64,000 bases of DNA from Lactobacillus agrestimuris (GTDB lineage Bacteria; Bacillota; Bacilli; Lactobacillales; Lactobacillaceae). Of the stretch, positions 29,451-39,203 are shown in pieces. The notes below the pieces were generated by a model that searched no databases, had not been told where the DNA came from, and saw only the letters and a list, made by a program, of their open reading frames with translations. The stretch is taken from the NCBI RefSeq assembly GCF_943193025.1, contig NZ_CALPCQ010000003.1:1-64000 (forward strand), read 5' to 3'. Each line of letters begins with the position of its first letter. Positions within the stretch are counted from its first letter, which is position 1. The position numbers were made by a program, and so were the translations under genes.

Positions 29451-30797
29451 TTATTTTTTTATAAATTTAGCAGAAGTTTCAGGTGCCCAAATTAGACAGA
29501 CAATGAAACTAAAGAGTAGTACAATTGCACAAACTAACATAGCCAGTTCTGCTCCGCCGATGTTAGTTAAAATCGGTAATAAAAATGTTCCGGCTGCAGC
29601 ACCAAAACGACTGATAGTGATGCAAGTACCTACTCCAGTTCCGCGTACTTTTATATCAAATAATTCAGTTGGATAAGGATAATCAAGGACAAGACCAGAA
29701 GATAAAATCACAGCAAAGATCGCAAAGATAATTAATTTAATGCGTGAATCAATTCCTAAAAAGACGACTAAACTTCCAATTAACAAACCAGAAATTAAGA
29801 AGTTGCTAACGAGGAAGGCTCGACGACTGATTTTGTTAAAGATAAAAATACCGAAGAGGACACCTAGCAGCATCCCACCATTATAGATGATCCCTGAAAC
29901 CTTGGCGTCAGTAATATCCATTCCTGTTAGAAGAATTGGTAGGAAAATGCTGATACCAAAGAAAGCAAAGGCCTGGCAGGCATAGAAAATTCCACCTACT
30001 AAGGTATTGCGCAAATATTTTTTACTGAAAAGGATCTTCCAAGAAATCTCTTTGTTAACTTTATTTCGCTTCAAAAAGCCTTTAGGAATACCCCATTTAT
30101 GGCCCATATGCTTACCAATGATTTTGTTGGCCTTCTTAACCTTTCCGTGACTGGCAAGCCAGCTAGGAGAAGCTGGAAGACGAAAGGTTGATCTGAAAAT
30201 TGCGGCAACAATCGCTGGAACAGCTCCGGTTGCTAGGATAATTTGCCAGATATAACTATTAGAGTTGGGAATAAAGGTTCCGACCAGGTAAGAAGCAATG
30301 AAGCCGAGCGTCCAGTAGATCAATAAATGACTTTGGCGCTTGCTGTCCTCGCCCTTAGGGAGCCATTCAGTTAAGAGGGCATTCCCCACAGTATAATCAA
30401 TGGCAATCATTAAACCGATTCCTACACGAATTAAGAAGGTGAGTAGGAAATTAGCAGTTAATAAGTGCAGTAATGAAAAAGCTGCTAAGACATACATGTT
30501 AATCATCAGCATCTTACGACGACCAATTTTATCAGAAATTCGACCGACGATGATACTTCCGGCTAACCCAATTAATGCTCCAGCCCCGATTAACCCGGTC
30601 CAGAAGTCACTAATTGTCAGATACTTAGCAGCACTTGATAGGGCACTACCGGAAATGCCGAGACTGTATCCGCAGGCGATCTGTCCGAGGACTACTGCGA
30701 CAAAGACTCGCAGGTGAATTGGCATTAACGGTGCACGCTTATAATTCTTTTTATTATTTACTTGTTCGACGTTTAAATTGTTAGTTTTATCACTCAT
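29451..30797 (-). CDS. MFS transporter, sugar-porter-like
   Basis: 448 residues from ATG at 30797 (MSDKTNNLNVEQ). A TTG at 30809 would add four residues. Twelve predicted membrane helices are split by a central basic loop (about residues 200-245). Motif A is GRISDKIGRRKML between helices 2 and 3, and its counterpart in the second half is FNKISRR. PYPTELFDIKVRGTGVG resembles the PETK-type signature of the sugar-porter branch. The substrate is not predictable. A strong AGGAGG lies 31 nt upstream of the ATG, separated from it by a perfect hairpin. Confidence 0.85.
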   Translation of the reverse strand: MSDKTNNLNVEQVNNKKNYKRAPLMPIHLRVFVAVVLGQIACGYSLGISGSALSSAAKYLTISDFWTGLIGAGALIGLAGSIIVGRISDKIGRRKMLMINMYVLAAFSLLHLLTANFLLTFLIRVGIGLMIAIDYTVGNALLTEWLPKGEDSKRQSHLLIYWTLGFIASYLVGTFIPNSNSYIWQIILATGAVPAIVAAIFRSTFRLPASPSWLASHGKVKKANKIIGKHMGHKWGIPKGFLKRNKVNKEISWKILFSKKYLRNTLVGGIFYACQAFAFFGISIFLPILLTGMDITDAKVSGIIYNGGMLLGVLFGIFIFNKISRRAFLVSNFLISGLLIGSLVVFLGIDSRIKLIIFAIFAVILSSGLVLDYPYPTELFDIKVRGTGVGTCITISRFGAAAGTFLLPILTNIGGAELAMLVCAIVLLFSFIVCLIWAPETSAKFIKK

Positions 30798-30834
30798 AAG
30801 AAGAGACAACGATGGTCTCTTTACAATACCTCCT
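30798..30834 (-). promoter_or_regulatory. Shine-Dalgarno separated from start codon by a hairpin
   Basis: On the minus strand AGGAGG (30829-30834) is followed by 7 nt, then AAGAGAC/GTCTCTT with a 7-nt loop, then CTT and ATG. Folding the hairpin brings the ribosome-binding site to an effective distance of about 10 nt. Confidence 0.5.
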
Positions 30835-30947
30835 GTTTGCTAGCAAAAAATTAGTTATATAAATACCCTAACAAAGATTTAGATTTGATGCAAAAACATC
30901 CCGTGTGGGAATATTTTTTCCAACTGCATTTGTGGCTTAATATAATA

Positions 30948-30992
30948 AAAAAGCTTAACTTTGCTACAAATATAGTAAAGTTAAGTTTTTTT
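30948..30992 (-). terminator. Terminator of the odc operon
   Basis: CTTAACTTT and AAAGTTAAG, with an inner CTAT/GTAG pairing, are followed by a T-run on the minus strand. It lies 17 nt beyond the stop at 31009. The space 30835-30947 shows nothing else definite. Confidence 0.8.
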
Positions 30993-31008
30993 CTATCAAA
31001 TTAAATTT

Positions 31009-32274
31009 TTACTTTTTGTAAAAGGTCTCTTCTACCGCGTGAGCGATGGCAATTTTAACGTGTGCATAAGATAAACCACCTTGGATATAAAGACGGTATG
31101 GTGGACGCATAGGGCCGTCAGATGAAAGTTCAATGGTTGATCCTTCAGTAAAGCTTCCGGATGCCATAATAACGTCATCTTCATAACCTTCTTGGTGGTA
31201 AGGAATAGGGTCAACGAATGAGTTCATTGGTGAGTAGTGCTGGATCGCAGCACAGAATTTCACCATTGGATCGGGTTTGCCAAAGGTTACAGTTTGCACA
31301 ATATCAGTACGTGGATCATTCCACTTAGGTGCAGTGTCCATACCCATTTCTTCACAAAGAGCTGCAGTAAAGATCATACCCTTTAAAGCTTCCCCAGTTG
31401 TATGGGCGGCCATGAAGAATCCTTGGTAGAAATCGCGTAAGTAACCCCAAGTTGGTCCTTCTTCTTTACCTGCACCTGGGACGTTAAGACGAGCTCCAGC
31501 ACCTTCGATAAGGTCCTTTTTACCAGCTAAGAATGCACCACCCTTAACGATTCCGGCACCAGCATTTTTAAAGAGTGATCCAACAATCATATCTGCGCCA
31601 TAGAAAGTTGGTTCTTCAGTTTCTGAAAATTCACCATAACAGTTATCAACGAAGATCTTAACGTCTGGACGAACTTCCTTAACGAACTTAAGCATCTTCT
31701 TGATCTTTTCCATAGTGAAACTTGCACGAACGGCATAACCAAGTGAACGTTGAATGGCAACAACTTTGATATTTTTGTCCATAATGTCTTTACGTGCCTT
31801 TTCGTAGTCTACTTCACCGTTATCAAGAAGTTCAGTAGTGGCAAAATTAATACCCCATTCCTTCATGTTTCCAGGCTTATTGCCAGCAAGACCGATAACT
31901 TCTTGAATAGTATCGTATGGGGTACCGGTCAAGTAGTAGAGGGTATCGCCAGGACGAAGCATACTGAAAAGTCCAACGGTAATTGCGTGAGTTGCGGAAG
32001 AAAATTGTGAACGAACAAGTGCGTCATCAGTTTTGAAGTAGTCAGCGTAGATTTTTTCAATCTTATCGCGTCCAGCATCGTCATAACCATATCCAGTTGA
32101 TGGAACAAGGTCTTCTTCACCAACATGGTACTTTCTGAATAAATCAAGTACACGTTGTTGGTTGTATAAAACTTGTTCATCAATTTCTTCTAAGCGAGGT
32201 GCGATCATCTTGTCAACTTTATCGATCTTTTCACTTAATTCTTGTGGTAAATTTTCTTTCCAAGATAAAACCAT
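31009..32274 (-). CDS. Methionine gamma-lyase / aluminium-resistance family PLP protein (PF06838)
   Basis: 421 residues of the Cys/Met-metabolism-like PLP fold often annotated aluminium resistance protein (YnbB-like). Recognisable segments are STGYGYDDAGRDK near the N-terminus, FVDNCYGEFSETEEP with the cofactor-contacting Asp, and GSLFKNAGAGIVKGGAF with the putative Schiff-base Lys near residue 236. The true substrate is unknown. The start is supported by AAGGAG, 9 nt after the ornithine decarboxylase stop, so it is the second gene of that operon. The pairing with an acid-stress decarboxylase suggests a role in amino-acid catabolism, which is inference. Confidence 0.85.
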   Translation of the reverse strand: MVLSWKENLPQELSEKIDKVDKMIAPRLEEIDEQVLYNQQRVLDLFRKYHVGEEDLVPSTGYGYDDAGRDKIEKIYADYFKTDDALVRSQFSSATHAITVGLFSMLRPGDTLYYLTGTPYDTIQEVIGLAGNKPGNMKEWGINFATTELLDNGEVDYEKARKDIMDKNIKVVAIQRSLGYAVRASFTMEKIKKMLKFVKEVRPDVKIFVDNCYGEFSETEEPTFYGADMIVGSLFKNAGAGIVKGGAFLAGKKDLIEGAGARLNVPGAGKEEGPTWGYLRDFYQGFFMAAHTTGEALKGMIFTAALCEEMGMDTAPKWNDPRTDIVQTVTFGKPDPMVKFCAAIQHYSPMNSFVDPIPYHQEGYEDDVIMASGSFTEGSTIELSSDGPMRPPYRLYIQGGLSYAHVKIAIAHAVEETFYKK

Positions 32275-32283
32275 AATATCTCC

Positions 32284-34392
32284 TTATCTAATTACTGAAT
32301 TTTTTAAAACTTCGGCTTCTACTAAGATTGTACCGTCTTTTTGCTCAGATAAATAGACTCCTTGAATTTCTGGTACAAATCCAGGGAATTTTTCGATTGC
32401 GCCAGCCAAAACTTCGAAGTATTTTTGATCAATGTCTGACCATTTTTCACCAGGAGCAACGATAAAGACACCTGGTGGATATGGCAAAGCGCCTTCGGCT
32501 GCTATACGACCTTTGACATTTTTGAGTTCAACTAACTCACTTTGATTACGCATGAAGAGCAGATCTGCTTGAGCAGGGTCTATAGTGTAATTTTGCATGT
32601 CGTCTTTAGCGAATAATTCTTTTTGTAAAGTAAAGGTTTTGTTTTCTTTATAATAATCGTGCATTTCTTGGCAAAGCTGCTTTAAAGTGTAGCCTTTGTA
32701 TCTGTCTGGATAAATCTTAGCAAGTTTAGGAAGTGCCTTAGTAAGTGGGGCATCTTCATTATAGAGCTTTTCAAATTCGAGAAAAGCGTCCATCAAAGCA
32801 TCGAGATCTGCTTGTGTATCGCCAGGGGTGAGAAGGAAAAGCAACGAATTGAAGTCGGCTTTGGCACGGATGATGCGCTTTTCCATTAAGAATTCAGATA
32901 CGACTGAACCAGGAATTCCGCTGGACTCATAACTAGCATTTTCAATATCAATTCCCCGGGAAATAACTGTAATCTTGAGCGGATCAAGCATGGCTTCTCC
33001 AGCTGCAATCTGAGTGAATCCGTGCCATTTATCATCTGGTTTGAAGTCCCAATATTTGCTATTAGTGGCAAGTTCATCGGTAGAAATTTCCGCAAAATTA
33101 TCAGGGACAAATGGTCTGAATAATTTTGACTTTTTGAGCAGTTCTTTACGCCATTCAATTCCCCTGCGTAAGATACGATCCCACCATTTTTTATTTCCTT
33201 CACCGGCAGTTAAGTATGAATTAACGGTTAATGAAGCATAAAGTGGGTAGGAGTAACTTGAAGTTACGAATTTCAAGTAAGCGTTGTTGAAGTGCTTGTG
33301 ATCAACATAGCGAGCTTGCCCTTTAATATGTGAATCCTTCTTTAGAATTTGTGAAGCCTGTCCCATACCCGCTTGTTGTTTATGAAGTGATTGGGTAACC
33401 AAAATTCCTGGATCATCAGGTCCTAAATCGATATTAAGCGGAGATAAGTGTTTCATGATTGGTACAAATTGTTCAAATCCGCCCCAAGCACAGTCGAAAA
33501 GAATGTAATCACAGAGCTTACCAATCTTATCAATTAACCATTTGGCATCGTAGAAAAGCCCATCATAAGTTTCAGATTGAATGATTGCCATTCTGAACGG
33601 ACGTTTTGCCTTAGCTTTTTCAGGATCAACTTTAGCAATTTCCTTACGGATATTTTCTTCGCTCAAAGCTTCAGGATTCATTTCTCCAATTAATCCAAGA
33701 GGATTGCGGTCAGTTGGAATGTAAACTGGTTTAGCACCAGTCATGACAAGTGCACTATTATAAAGAGATTTGTGGTTGTTACGGTCAAATAAAACCAAAT
33801 CGCCTTCGGTTAAAACAGCACTAGCGCAGATTGAGTTGGCACTAGTTGTTCCGTTGGTACAGAAGTAAACTTTGTCAGCATTATAAGTCTTAGCGGCTTT
33901 TTGTTCAGCAGTCAGAGGTGTTCCAGCATGAGTCATGGTGTCGCCAAGCTCTGCAACGGTATCGCTAGTATCAGCGTACATTAAATTTTTGCCGAAGAAT
34001 TCATTGAAGACCTTTCCGGCCGGATGAAGGTCATAATATTGCCCATTATGGTGACCAGGAGTGGTGAAGCTGATTGGACGATCTTCAGCAAAGTTGAGCA
34101 GGTCGGTTAAAAAGCCTGGAACCATTTCATTAGTATATTTATTAGCTGATTTGATTATTTCATCAGTTTCTTCCTTGCTTGGAACATCACCTTCAATTTG
34201 AATAATTGGAATTTCCAAACCTGAGGAGTTGGCAAAATTTTGAGCATTTGTTAGGTCATCAGGATTGTTTTTATTTACAACAATAGCAGCAAGACCAGCT
34301 GCATCTGTCTTATCAGTAAGTGAAGCACTTTCCCAACCTTTGAGATTTTGCAGCTGTACTTGCCCGCTTGTGGCAATTTTCAGAAAATTCAT
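32284..34392 (-). CDS. odc: Inducible ornithine decarboxylase (Orn/Lys/Arg decarboxylase family)
   Basis: 702 residues: an N-terminal wing domain (about 1-90), a PLP domain with FTTPGHHNGQYYD and the cofactor lysine in TQSLHKQQAGMGQ near residue 340, and a C-terminal domain with PYPPGVFIVAPGE. Similarity is to the biodegradative ornithine decarboxylase of Lactobacillus 30a; lysine or arginine decarboxylase is less likely. It converts ornithine to putrescine, consuming a proton. Two ATGs follow AGGAGG, and the second (7-nt spacing) is in frame. The divergent permease probably exchanges ornithine for putrescine. A Noc-like site lies at 32951-32964. Confidence 0.88.
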   Translation of the reverse strand: MNFLKIATSGQVQLQNLKGWESASLTDKTDAAGLAAIVVNKNNPDDLTNAQNFANSSGLEIPIIQIEGDVPSKEETDEIIKSANKYTNEMVPGFLTDLLNFAEDRPISFTTPGHHNGQYYDLHPAGKVFNEFFGKNLMYADTSDTVAELGDTMTHAGTPLTAEQKAAKTYNADKVYFCTNGTTSANSICASAVLTEGDLVLFDRNNHKSLYNSALVMTGAKPVYIPTDRNPLGLIGEMNPEALSEENIRKEIAKVDPEKAKAKRPFRMAIIQSETYDGLFYDAKWLIDKIGKLCDYILFDCAWGGFEQFVPIMKHLSPLNIDLGPDDPGILVTQSLHKQQAGMGQASQILKKDSHIKGQARYVDHKHFNNAYLKFVTSSYSYPLYASLTVNSYLTAGEGNKKWWDRILRRGIEWRKELLKKSKLFRPFVPDNFAEISTDELATNSKYWDFKPDDKWHGFTQIAAGEAMLDPLKITVISRGIDIENASYESSGIPGSVVSEFLMEKRIIRAKADFNSLLFLLTPGDTQADLDALMDAFLEFEKLYNEDAPLTKALPKLAKIYPDRYKGYTLKQLCQEMHDYYKENKTFTLQKELFAKDDMQNYTIDPAQADLLFMRNQSELVELKNVKGRIAAEGALPYPPGVFIVAPGEKWSDIDQKYFEVLAGAIEKFPGFVPEIQGVYLSEQKDGTILVEAEVLKNSVIR
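32951..32964. other. Noc-binding-like site (in odc)
   Basis: ATTCCCCGGGAAAT, one mismatch from ATTTCCCGGGAAAT and the only copy with the central CCCGGG intact. Confidence 0.45.
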
Positions 34393-34644
34393 TCATTATC
34401 CTCCTAAAACTATTGCAATTAGGAAATAAATCCTTATAATTTTTCACGTACGTTTTTTGTATATTAGTATGAAAATGACAGAGAAAATAATAATTAAGTA
34501 CAAAATATAGATTATATCTACATTGGGGTTATATACAAGTGAAAATAATTAGTTTGTGGGCTTGCATCTGTATCCAATTAAAGCCGCCAAATAATTAACT
34601 TTTTGGTGATAAACTGAGAAATTAGATTTTTTGGGAGATTTAAA
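34393..34644. promoter_or_regulatory. Divergent odc/permease control region
   Basis: This 252-bp AT-rich spacer separates oppositely reading acid-stress genes. It must hold both promoters. Several TATA-like hexamers are present, but no pair with proper spacing was convincing. No clear Crp/Fnr-type TTGAT-N4-ATCAA palindrome was seen. Confidence 0.4.
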
Positions 34645-36117
34645 TTGGATAAAGTAGACGTTTTAAGTGACTTAGAGCCTAATAAAAAACATTATATGAG
34701 TTGGCCAGTCATTGCCTTAATTGACTTTGTTACAATCATTAGTTTTGAGAATATTTTCTATCCTTTCCAAAACCAAGGATTGTCAGTTGTAGTTTCATGG
34801 ATTTTCTTACTATTTACCTATGTCATTCCTTATGCACTTATTTCAAGTCAAATGAGTTTGACCTTTGATAATCAGGCCGGGGGACTTGCTTCATGGGTTC
34901 GTTATAGTAGCAACGATACATTAGGATACTGGACATCATGGATGTACTGGGTACAGAGTGTGCCTTACATCGTGGACGTTTCCAATTCAGTTATCGTATC
35001 CTTCAGTTGGATTATTTTCGGTGATAATTCATTAGACAAGAGAATGTCGACCTTCTGGTTTGGGATTTTGACCTTCGTGATTATTTTAGTATTCATTTTG
35101 CTAGAAAATCGCTTGAGAAACTCACTTGAAATTCTTTCACTTATCGGTGGTGGGGCAATGTTCATTATGTCCATGCTCTTTGTTTTACTTGCAGCTTGGG
35201 CAGTTATGCATGGTCACCATATCGCAACTCAACCATTCAACTGGGGTGCATTTAAGCCATCATTTAGCTTGAATTACTTCTCAACTACTGGTCTTTTGAT
35301 CTTTGCCATGTCTGGTGCGGAACTTGCCGCTCCATACGTTGTGCAAATGCGTGATCCTAAGCATGAATTCCCTAAGGCAATGTGGATGCTTGCAATTATG
35401 ACAGGTTTCCTTACCATTTTCGGTACCCTTGCTTTAGCAATGTTCTTTAACGCTCATCACATTCCACACGACTTCAAGATGAACGGTCCATACTATGCTT
35501 TCCAACTTCTTGGTGAAAGTTTAGGCGTAGGTAAAGTCTTGATGTACGTCTTTGCAGTTGTTCAGGCCCTCTTCATGATGGCTCAACTTGCAGTGCTTCT
35601 TGATGCATCAAGTCGTGTATTTGCCGGTGACGTTGCAGATAGATTCATGCCTAAATGGCTTACTAAGAAAAACAAGAACGGTCGTCCAGTACACAGTTAC
35701 ACCTTCACTGTTGGTTTGAGTTTATTCCTTCTTTTACTTACTGGAACTTTGCCAAACATCAACACAATCTATAACTGGCTTTTAAATATTAACGGTATTA
35801 TTTCACCATATAAGACTTGTTGGGTATTCTTCGCCTTCGTTGCGATGAGACTTCACCAAGAAAAGTACCATTCAAATTATGTCTTTATTAAGAATAAGAC
35901 TGGCGCTTTGATTGTCGGTGGTTGGTGTTTAGCCTTTACCTTTGTCTGTGCTACTTTAGGATTCATTCCTCAAAATGTAGAACTTGGAACTGCTGCATTT
36001 AGTCATCAATTACTCTTGAACATTATCACTGTAATTGTGCTCTTTGGTTTAGGATTTATCTTACCATGGATGCGTAAGCGCGAAGCTGCTCGTGAGAATA
36101 TGGTTGTGGAAGATTAG
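34645..36117 (+). CDS. APC-family amino-acid permease, likely ornithine/putrescine antiporter
   Basis: 490 residues starting with TTG after GGGAGA. Twelve membrane helices are predicted. The first-helix region is WPVIALIDFVTIISFENIFYPF, whose glycine-poor helix 1 is unlike typical APC GSG motifs but like GadC/PotE-type exchangers of lactobacilli. The divergent neighbour is ornithine decarboxylase, so ornithine/putrescine exchange is the most economical role; glutamate or another amino acid is possible. It is followed by a terminator and then a Crp/Fnr regulator on the same strand. Confidence 0.82.
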   Translation: MDKVDVLSDLEPNKKHYMSWPVIALIDFVTIISFENIFYPFQNQGLSVVVSWIFLLFTYVIPYALISSQMSLTFDNQAGGLASWVRYSSNDTLGYWTSWMYWVQSVPYIVDVSNSVIVSFSWIIFGDNSLDKRMSTFWFGILTFVIILVFILLENRLRNSLEILSLIGGGAMFIMSMLFVLLAAWAVMHGHHIATQPFNWGAFKPSFSLNYFSTTGLLIFAMSGAELAAPYVVQMRDPKHEFPKAMWMLAIMTGFLTIFGTLALAMFFNAHHIPHDFKMNGPYYAFQLLGESLGVGKVLMYVFAVVQALFMMAQLAVLLDASSRVFAGDVADRFMPKWLTKKNKNGRPVHSYTFTVGLSLFLLLLTGTLPNINTIYNWLLNINGIISPYKTCWVFFAFVAMRLHQEKYHSNYVFIKNKTGALIVGGWCLAFTFVCATLGFIPQNVELGTAAFSHQLLLNIITVIVLFGLGFILPWMRKREAARENMVVED

Positions 36118-36130
36118 ATTAGGATAGAAA

Positions 36131-36159
36131 AATAAGGTTCATTATGAACCTTATTTTTT
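36131..36159 (+). terminator. Terminator after the permease
   Basis: AATAAGGTTC and GAACCTTATT form a hairpin with a short loop, followed by T6. Confidence 0.85.
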
Positions 36160-36286
36160 GTTTAAAAGCAAATCTTTAATGATAATAAGTAATACCGAAA
36201 TTTACTTTATAAAGTATATTTATCGTACTTTTTGCAAAATTTTTAAACTTGATCAGGTAAAATATATTCAGAAAGGATTGGTATGA

Positions 36287-36940
36287 ATGGCAAAACAACA
36301 TTCACCACTTGAGTGTCTAAGTAATATTGCGCTATTTTCTGATTTGCCAGAAGACTTGCGTAAGAAATTAGTAACCATTTCAACTCACCAAGAATATTAT
36401 CCAAAGGGTAGTTTAATCAGACAACCTGACGATGGTAAGGATGGAATTATTTTTCTAGATAAAGGTAGCGCTAAAGTTTATAACTTGAATGAGGCAGGAA
36501 AGGAAACAGTTCTGAATGTTTTAAACCAGGGCGATAGTGATGGCCAAAGCAGTCTCTTTAAAAAAGAAGATAATGAAAACTTTGTTCAGGCACTTGATGA
36601 TACCTGGATTTGTTCAATGAATAGAGTTGATTTCCAGGATTTAGTCAAGAATACACCGGACCTGGCGTTGAATTTACTCAATAATTTCGGTGAAAAGTTG
36701 GTAACGATCGAGCGTAATTCAGTCAGAAGAAACTCGCTAGAAGCTAAAGATCGTATATTGGCTTATTTACAGGATTTGGCGAATAAAGAGGGATCTAATA
36801 TAGTTAGCTTAAAACTTAAGAAAAAAGATATAGCGAGCTATTTAGGCGTTACTCCGGAGACATTTAGTAGAAAGCTTAAAGAACTTGAAAAAGATGGTGA
36901 GATTCGGGTTGATAAGCGCCAGATTGAAATTTTGAATTAA
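36287..36940 (+). CDS. Crp/Fnr-family transcriptional regulator
   Basis: 217 residues. The N-terminal cyclic-nucleotide-binding-like beta-barrel (about 15-120) is joined by a dimerisation helix to a C-terminal winged helix-turn-helix, with LKKKDIASYLGVTPETFSRKLKELEKDGEI at about residues 175-205. There is no cluster of N-terminal cysteines for an Fe-S centre and no PRL-type cAMP signature, so the ligand is unknown. Its position beside the odc/permease pair suggests it may control that system. AAAGGA precedes the start. Confidence 0.9.
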   Translation: MAKQHSPLECLSNIALFSDLPEDLRKKLVTISTHQEYYPKGSLIRQPDDGKDGIIFLDKGSAKVYNLNEAGKETVLNVLNQGDSDGQSSLFKKEDNENFVQALDDTWICSMNRVDFQDLVKNTPDLALNLLNNFGEKLVTIERNSVRRNSLEAKDRILAYLQDLANKEGSNIVSLKLKKKDIASYLGVTPETFSRKLKELEKDGEIRVDKRQIEILN

Positions 36941-36944
36941 ATAA

Positions 36945-36975
36945 AAAACCGCCTAGCAATGCTAGACGGTTTTTC
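36945..36975 (+). terminator. Convergent terminator, crp-like gene and Cu-ATPase
   Basis: AAAACCGCCTAGC pairs with GCTAGACGGTTTT (one mismatch) across a short loop, with A- and T-runs on both sides so that it can act on both strands. Confidence 0.88.
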
Positions 36976-36978
36976 TGT

Positions 36979-38919
36979 TTAATTAAGCGCCGCATCATCC
37001 CCGGCAATCTTAGTTTTGTTCAAAAGAAGAGAACTTCCAACAACTGAAACTGATGAGAAGGCCATTGCAAGGGCTGCAAATTCTGGACTAAGTGTAAGTC
37101 CAAGCTGCATGAATAGACCAGCCGCAATTGGAATACCAATCGTGTTGTAAATAAGGGCCCAGAAGAGGTTTAACTTAATCCGATTGAAAGTCTTCTTAGA
37201 AATATCCAAGGCTCTGACAACGCCGCGTAGATCATTTTGAACTAAAACAATTCCACCTGAATCAATCGCAATATCAGTTCCGCTACCCATGGCAATACCG
37301 ACATCGGCAGTTGAAAGAGCAGGTGCATCGTTGATTCCGTCACCAACAAAGGCAACCTTATTTCCTGCATGTTGCAATTTTTCAATTTCTGCTGCCTTTT
37401 CGCTTGGTAAAACTCCAGCGATTACTTGGTCAATTCCAACTTGATCAGCGATTGCACGGGCAACTTTTTCATTATCACCGGTAAGCATAACAGTCTTTAA
37501 CCCGCGAACTTTTAACTCGCTAATTGCTGCTTTTGAGCTTTCTTTTGGTACATCTTGAATAGCGATTAAGCCAATGATTTTACCATTTAGGCCAACATAG
37601 ACAATGGTCTTTGCTTCGGCCTGAAGTTTACTTGCTTGATCAGATATTTCCTGGGAAATATTTACATCATCCAGAAGTCGATTGCTACCAACTAATGCTG
37701 TTTGACCATTGAATTTAGCCTTCACACCTTTGCCTTCAACGGCTTCGAAAGCTTCAACTTTTTTAATTTCAATCTTTTCAGCCTTAGCTCGTTTCACGAT
37801 TGCTGAAGCAAGTGGGTGTTCAGATGCATCTTCAAGACTGGCTGCAACAGCTAAAACAGTTTTCTTGTCACCAACAATATCGGTAACTTTCGGTTTACCA
37901 ACAGTAATAGTACCAGTCTTATCGAACACAACGGTGTTTAAGTCACTAACTTCTTGGAGGACTTCACCATTTTTGATTAAAACGCCCATCTTAGCGCTTC
38001 TGGCCGTTCCGACCATTAAAGCGGTTGGAGTTGCAAGCCCCAAAGCACATGGACAAGCAATGACGATTACACTTACAGCAAAGAGCATAGCTTCAACGGG
38101 ACTTGCTCCTAAGAATGCATACCAGATAACAAAGGTGAGAACAGCAATGATAATTACTGCTGGAACGAAGATATTGGAAATCTTATCGGTTAAATTCTGA
38201 ATTGGAGCATGGCTTGTTTGCGCCTTTTTTACTAAAGTTACAATTTGAGCCAACATGGTGTCGGAACCGACTTTTGTTGCCTTGAAGGTAATAGTACCGT
38301 TATTGTTAATAGTTGATCCAACAACACTGTCGCCAACTTTTTTAGTAACCGGCATACTTTCACCAGTAACCATTGACTCATCTAAAGTGGTAGTTCCTTC
38401 GGTAATTTCACCATCAACTGGAATTTTTTCACCAGGTTTTACACGGATCAGATCACCAACTTGAACTTGATCAAGTGGAATTTTCACAAACTTACCATCA
38501 CGCATTACTTCAGCGTCTTTTGCTTGTAGGTTCATTAATTTTTCGAGTGCGTTTGAAGCATTATCATGCATTTTTTCTTCCATGGCATCTCCAAGTAAAA
38601 CAAAGACTGTCACGAAAGCCGCACTTTCAAAATATACCGGACGGCCAGTAATCATAGCGAAAATGCTGTAAAAATAGGTAACAGAAGTACCAACTGCAAC
38701 CAAAGTGTTCATGTTGGCGCTATGCTTCTTGAATGCTGCAATTGCACTTTGCCAATATGGCAGTGCAGAAATCGCCATAATAATTGTAGTTGTTACCAAG
38801 GCAATCCAATTATATCCCGGCATCATCCAGTGAAAAGGCATGGCTAGCATTTGAACTAGCATCGGAATCGCAAGAATGAAGGAGATCCAAAAACGTTTAA
38901 TATTTGATAATTTCGTCAT
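36979..38919 (-). CDS. copA: Copper(I)-translocating P1B-type ATPase
   Basis: 646 residues. It has eight membrane helices, the copper-site CPC motif in [13 protein letters not shown], the YN and M-X2-SS motifs in the last two helices ([22 protein letters not shown]), phosphorylation site DKTGTIT, TGES actuator loop, SEHPLA and GDGINDAP. The N-terminus begins directly at the first membrane helix, with no heavy-metal-associated or His-rich domain, so metal delivery may rely on the linked cupredoxins. Its ATG overlaps the upstream cupredoxin stop (ATGA). It is the last gene of the copY operon. Confidence 0.94.
   Translation of the reverse strand: MTKLSNIKRFWISFILAIPMLVQMLAMPFHWMMPGYNWIALVTTTIIMAISALPYWQSAIAAFKKHSANMNTLVAVGTSVTYFYSIFAMITGRPVYFESAAFVTVFVLLGDAMEEKMHDNASNALEKLMNLQAKDAEVMRDGKFVKIPLDQVQVGDLIRVKPGEKIPVDGEITEGTTTLDESMVTGESMPVTKKVGDSVVGSTINNNGTITFKATKVGSDTMLAQIVTLVKKAQTSHAPIQNLTDKISNIFVPAVIIIAVLTFVIWYAFLGASPVEAMLFAVSVIVIACPCALGLATPTALMVGTARSAKMGVLIKNGEVLQEVSDLNTVVFDKTGTITVGKPKVTDIVGDKKTVLAVAASLEDASEHPLASAIVKRAKAEKIEIKKVEAFEAVEGKGVKAKFNGQTALVGSNRLLDDVNISQEISDQASKLQAEAKTIVYVGLNGKIIGLIAIQDVPKESSKAAISELKVRGLKTVMLTGDNEKVARAIADQVGIDQVIAGVLPSEKAAEIEKLQHAGNKVAFVGDGINDAPALSTADVGIAMGSGTDIAIDSGGIVLVQNDLRGVVRALDISKKTFNRIKLNLFWALIYNTIGIPIAAGLFMQLGLTLSPEFAALAMAFSSVSVVGSSLLLNKTKIAGDDAALN
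37646..37659. other. Noc-binding-like site (in copA)
   Basis: ATTTCCTGGGAAAT, one mismatch from the Noc-binding consensus and identical to the intergenic site at 43012. Confidence 0.45.
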
Positions 38920-39203
38920 TTTACGATTACCTTTCCATGAAACATATCCATTCCGCAGGCAAAGTTGTAGGTGCCAGGCTTATCAGTTGGAATATTAACT
39001 ACAACTTCATTTTGAGCGTCTAATTTTTGATCAATACCTAAATCTTTAAAAACAATTTCGTTCATACATCCCATATTGTTGCTGGGAATAAATTTTACTT
39101 GAGCTGGCTTACCTTGCTTGAAGGTAATCACATCAGGTTTATAGCCATGATTATCGGCGTTAACAACAACTTTTTTGCTTTGATTTTTAGAAAAAATACT
39201 CAT
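38916..39203 (-). CDS. Cupredoxin-domain protein, soluble copy
   Basis: 95 residues from MSIFSKNQ, whose ATG overlaps the upstream stop by 4 nt; the longer frame adds 13 residues belonging to the upstream cupredoxin region. The cupredoxin fold ends in [16 protein letters not shown], giving Cys, Met and His ligand candidates, with another Cys-Met pair in [10 protein letters not shown]. There is no signal peptide or membrane anchor, so it is presumably cytoplasmic, which is unusual for the fold. It is a probable copper carrier for the ATPase encoded next. It arose by tandem duplication with the gene at 39200. Confidence 0.82.
   Translation of the reverse strand: MSIFSKNQSKKVVVNADNHGYKPDVITFKQGKPAQVKFIPSNNMGCMNEIVFKDLGIDQKLDAQNEVVVNIPTDKPGTYNFACGMDMFHGKVIVK

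Noticed and set aside
34393..34644. Crp/Fnr operator in the odc/permease spacer
   Set aside because: No symmetrical TTGAT-N4-ATCAA or TGTGA-N6-TCACA match was found.
37709..38200. 163-codon plus-strand frame antisense to copA
   Set aside because: Shadow of the ATPase gene; no ribosome-binding site or recognisable domain.
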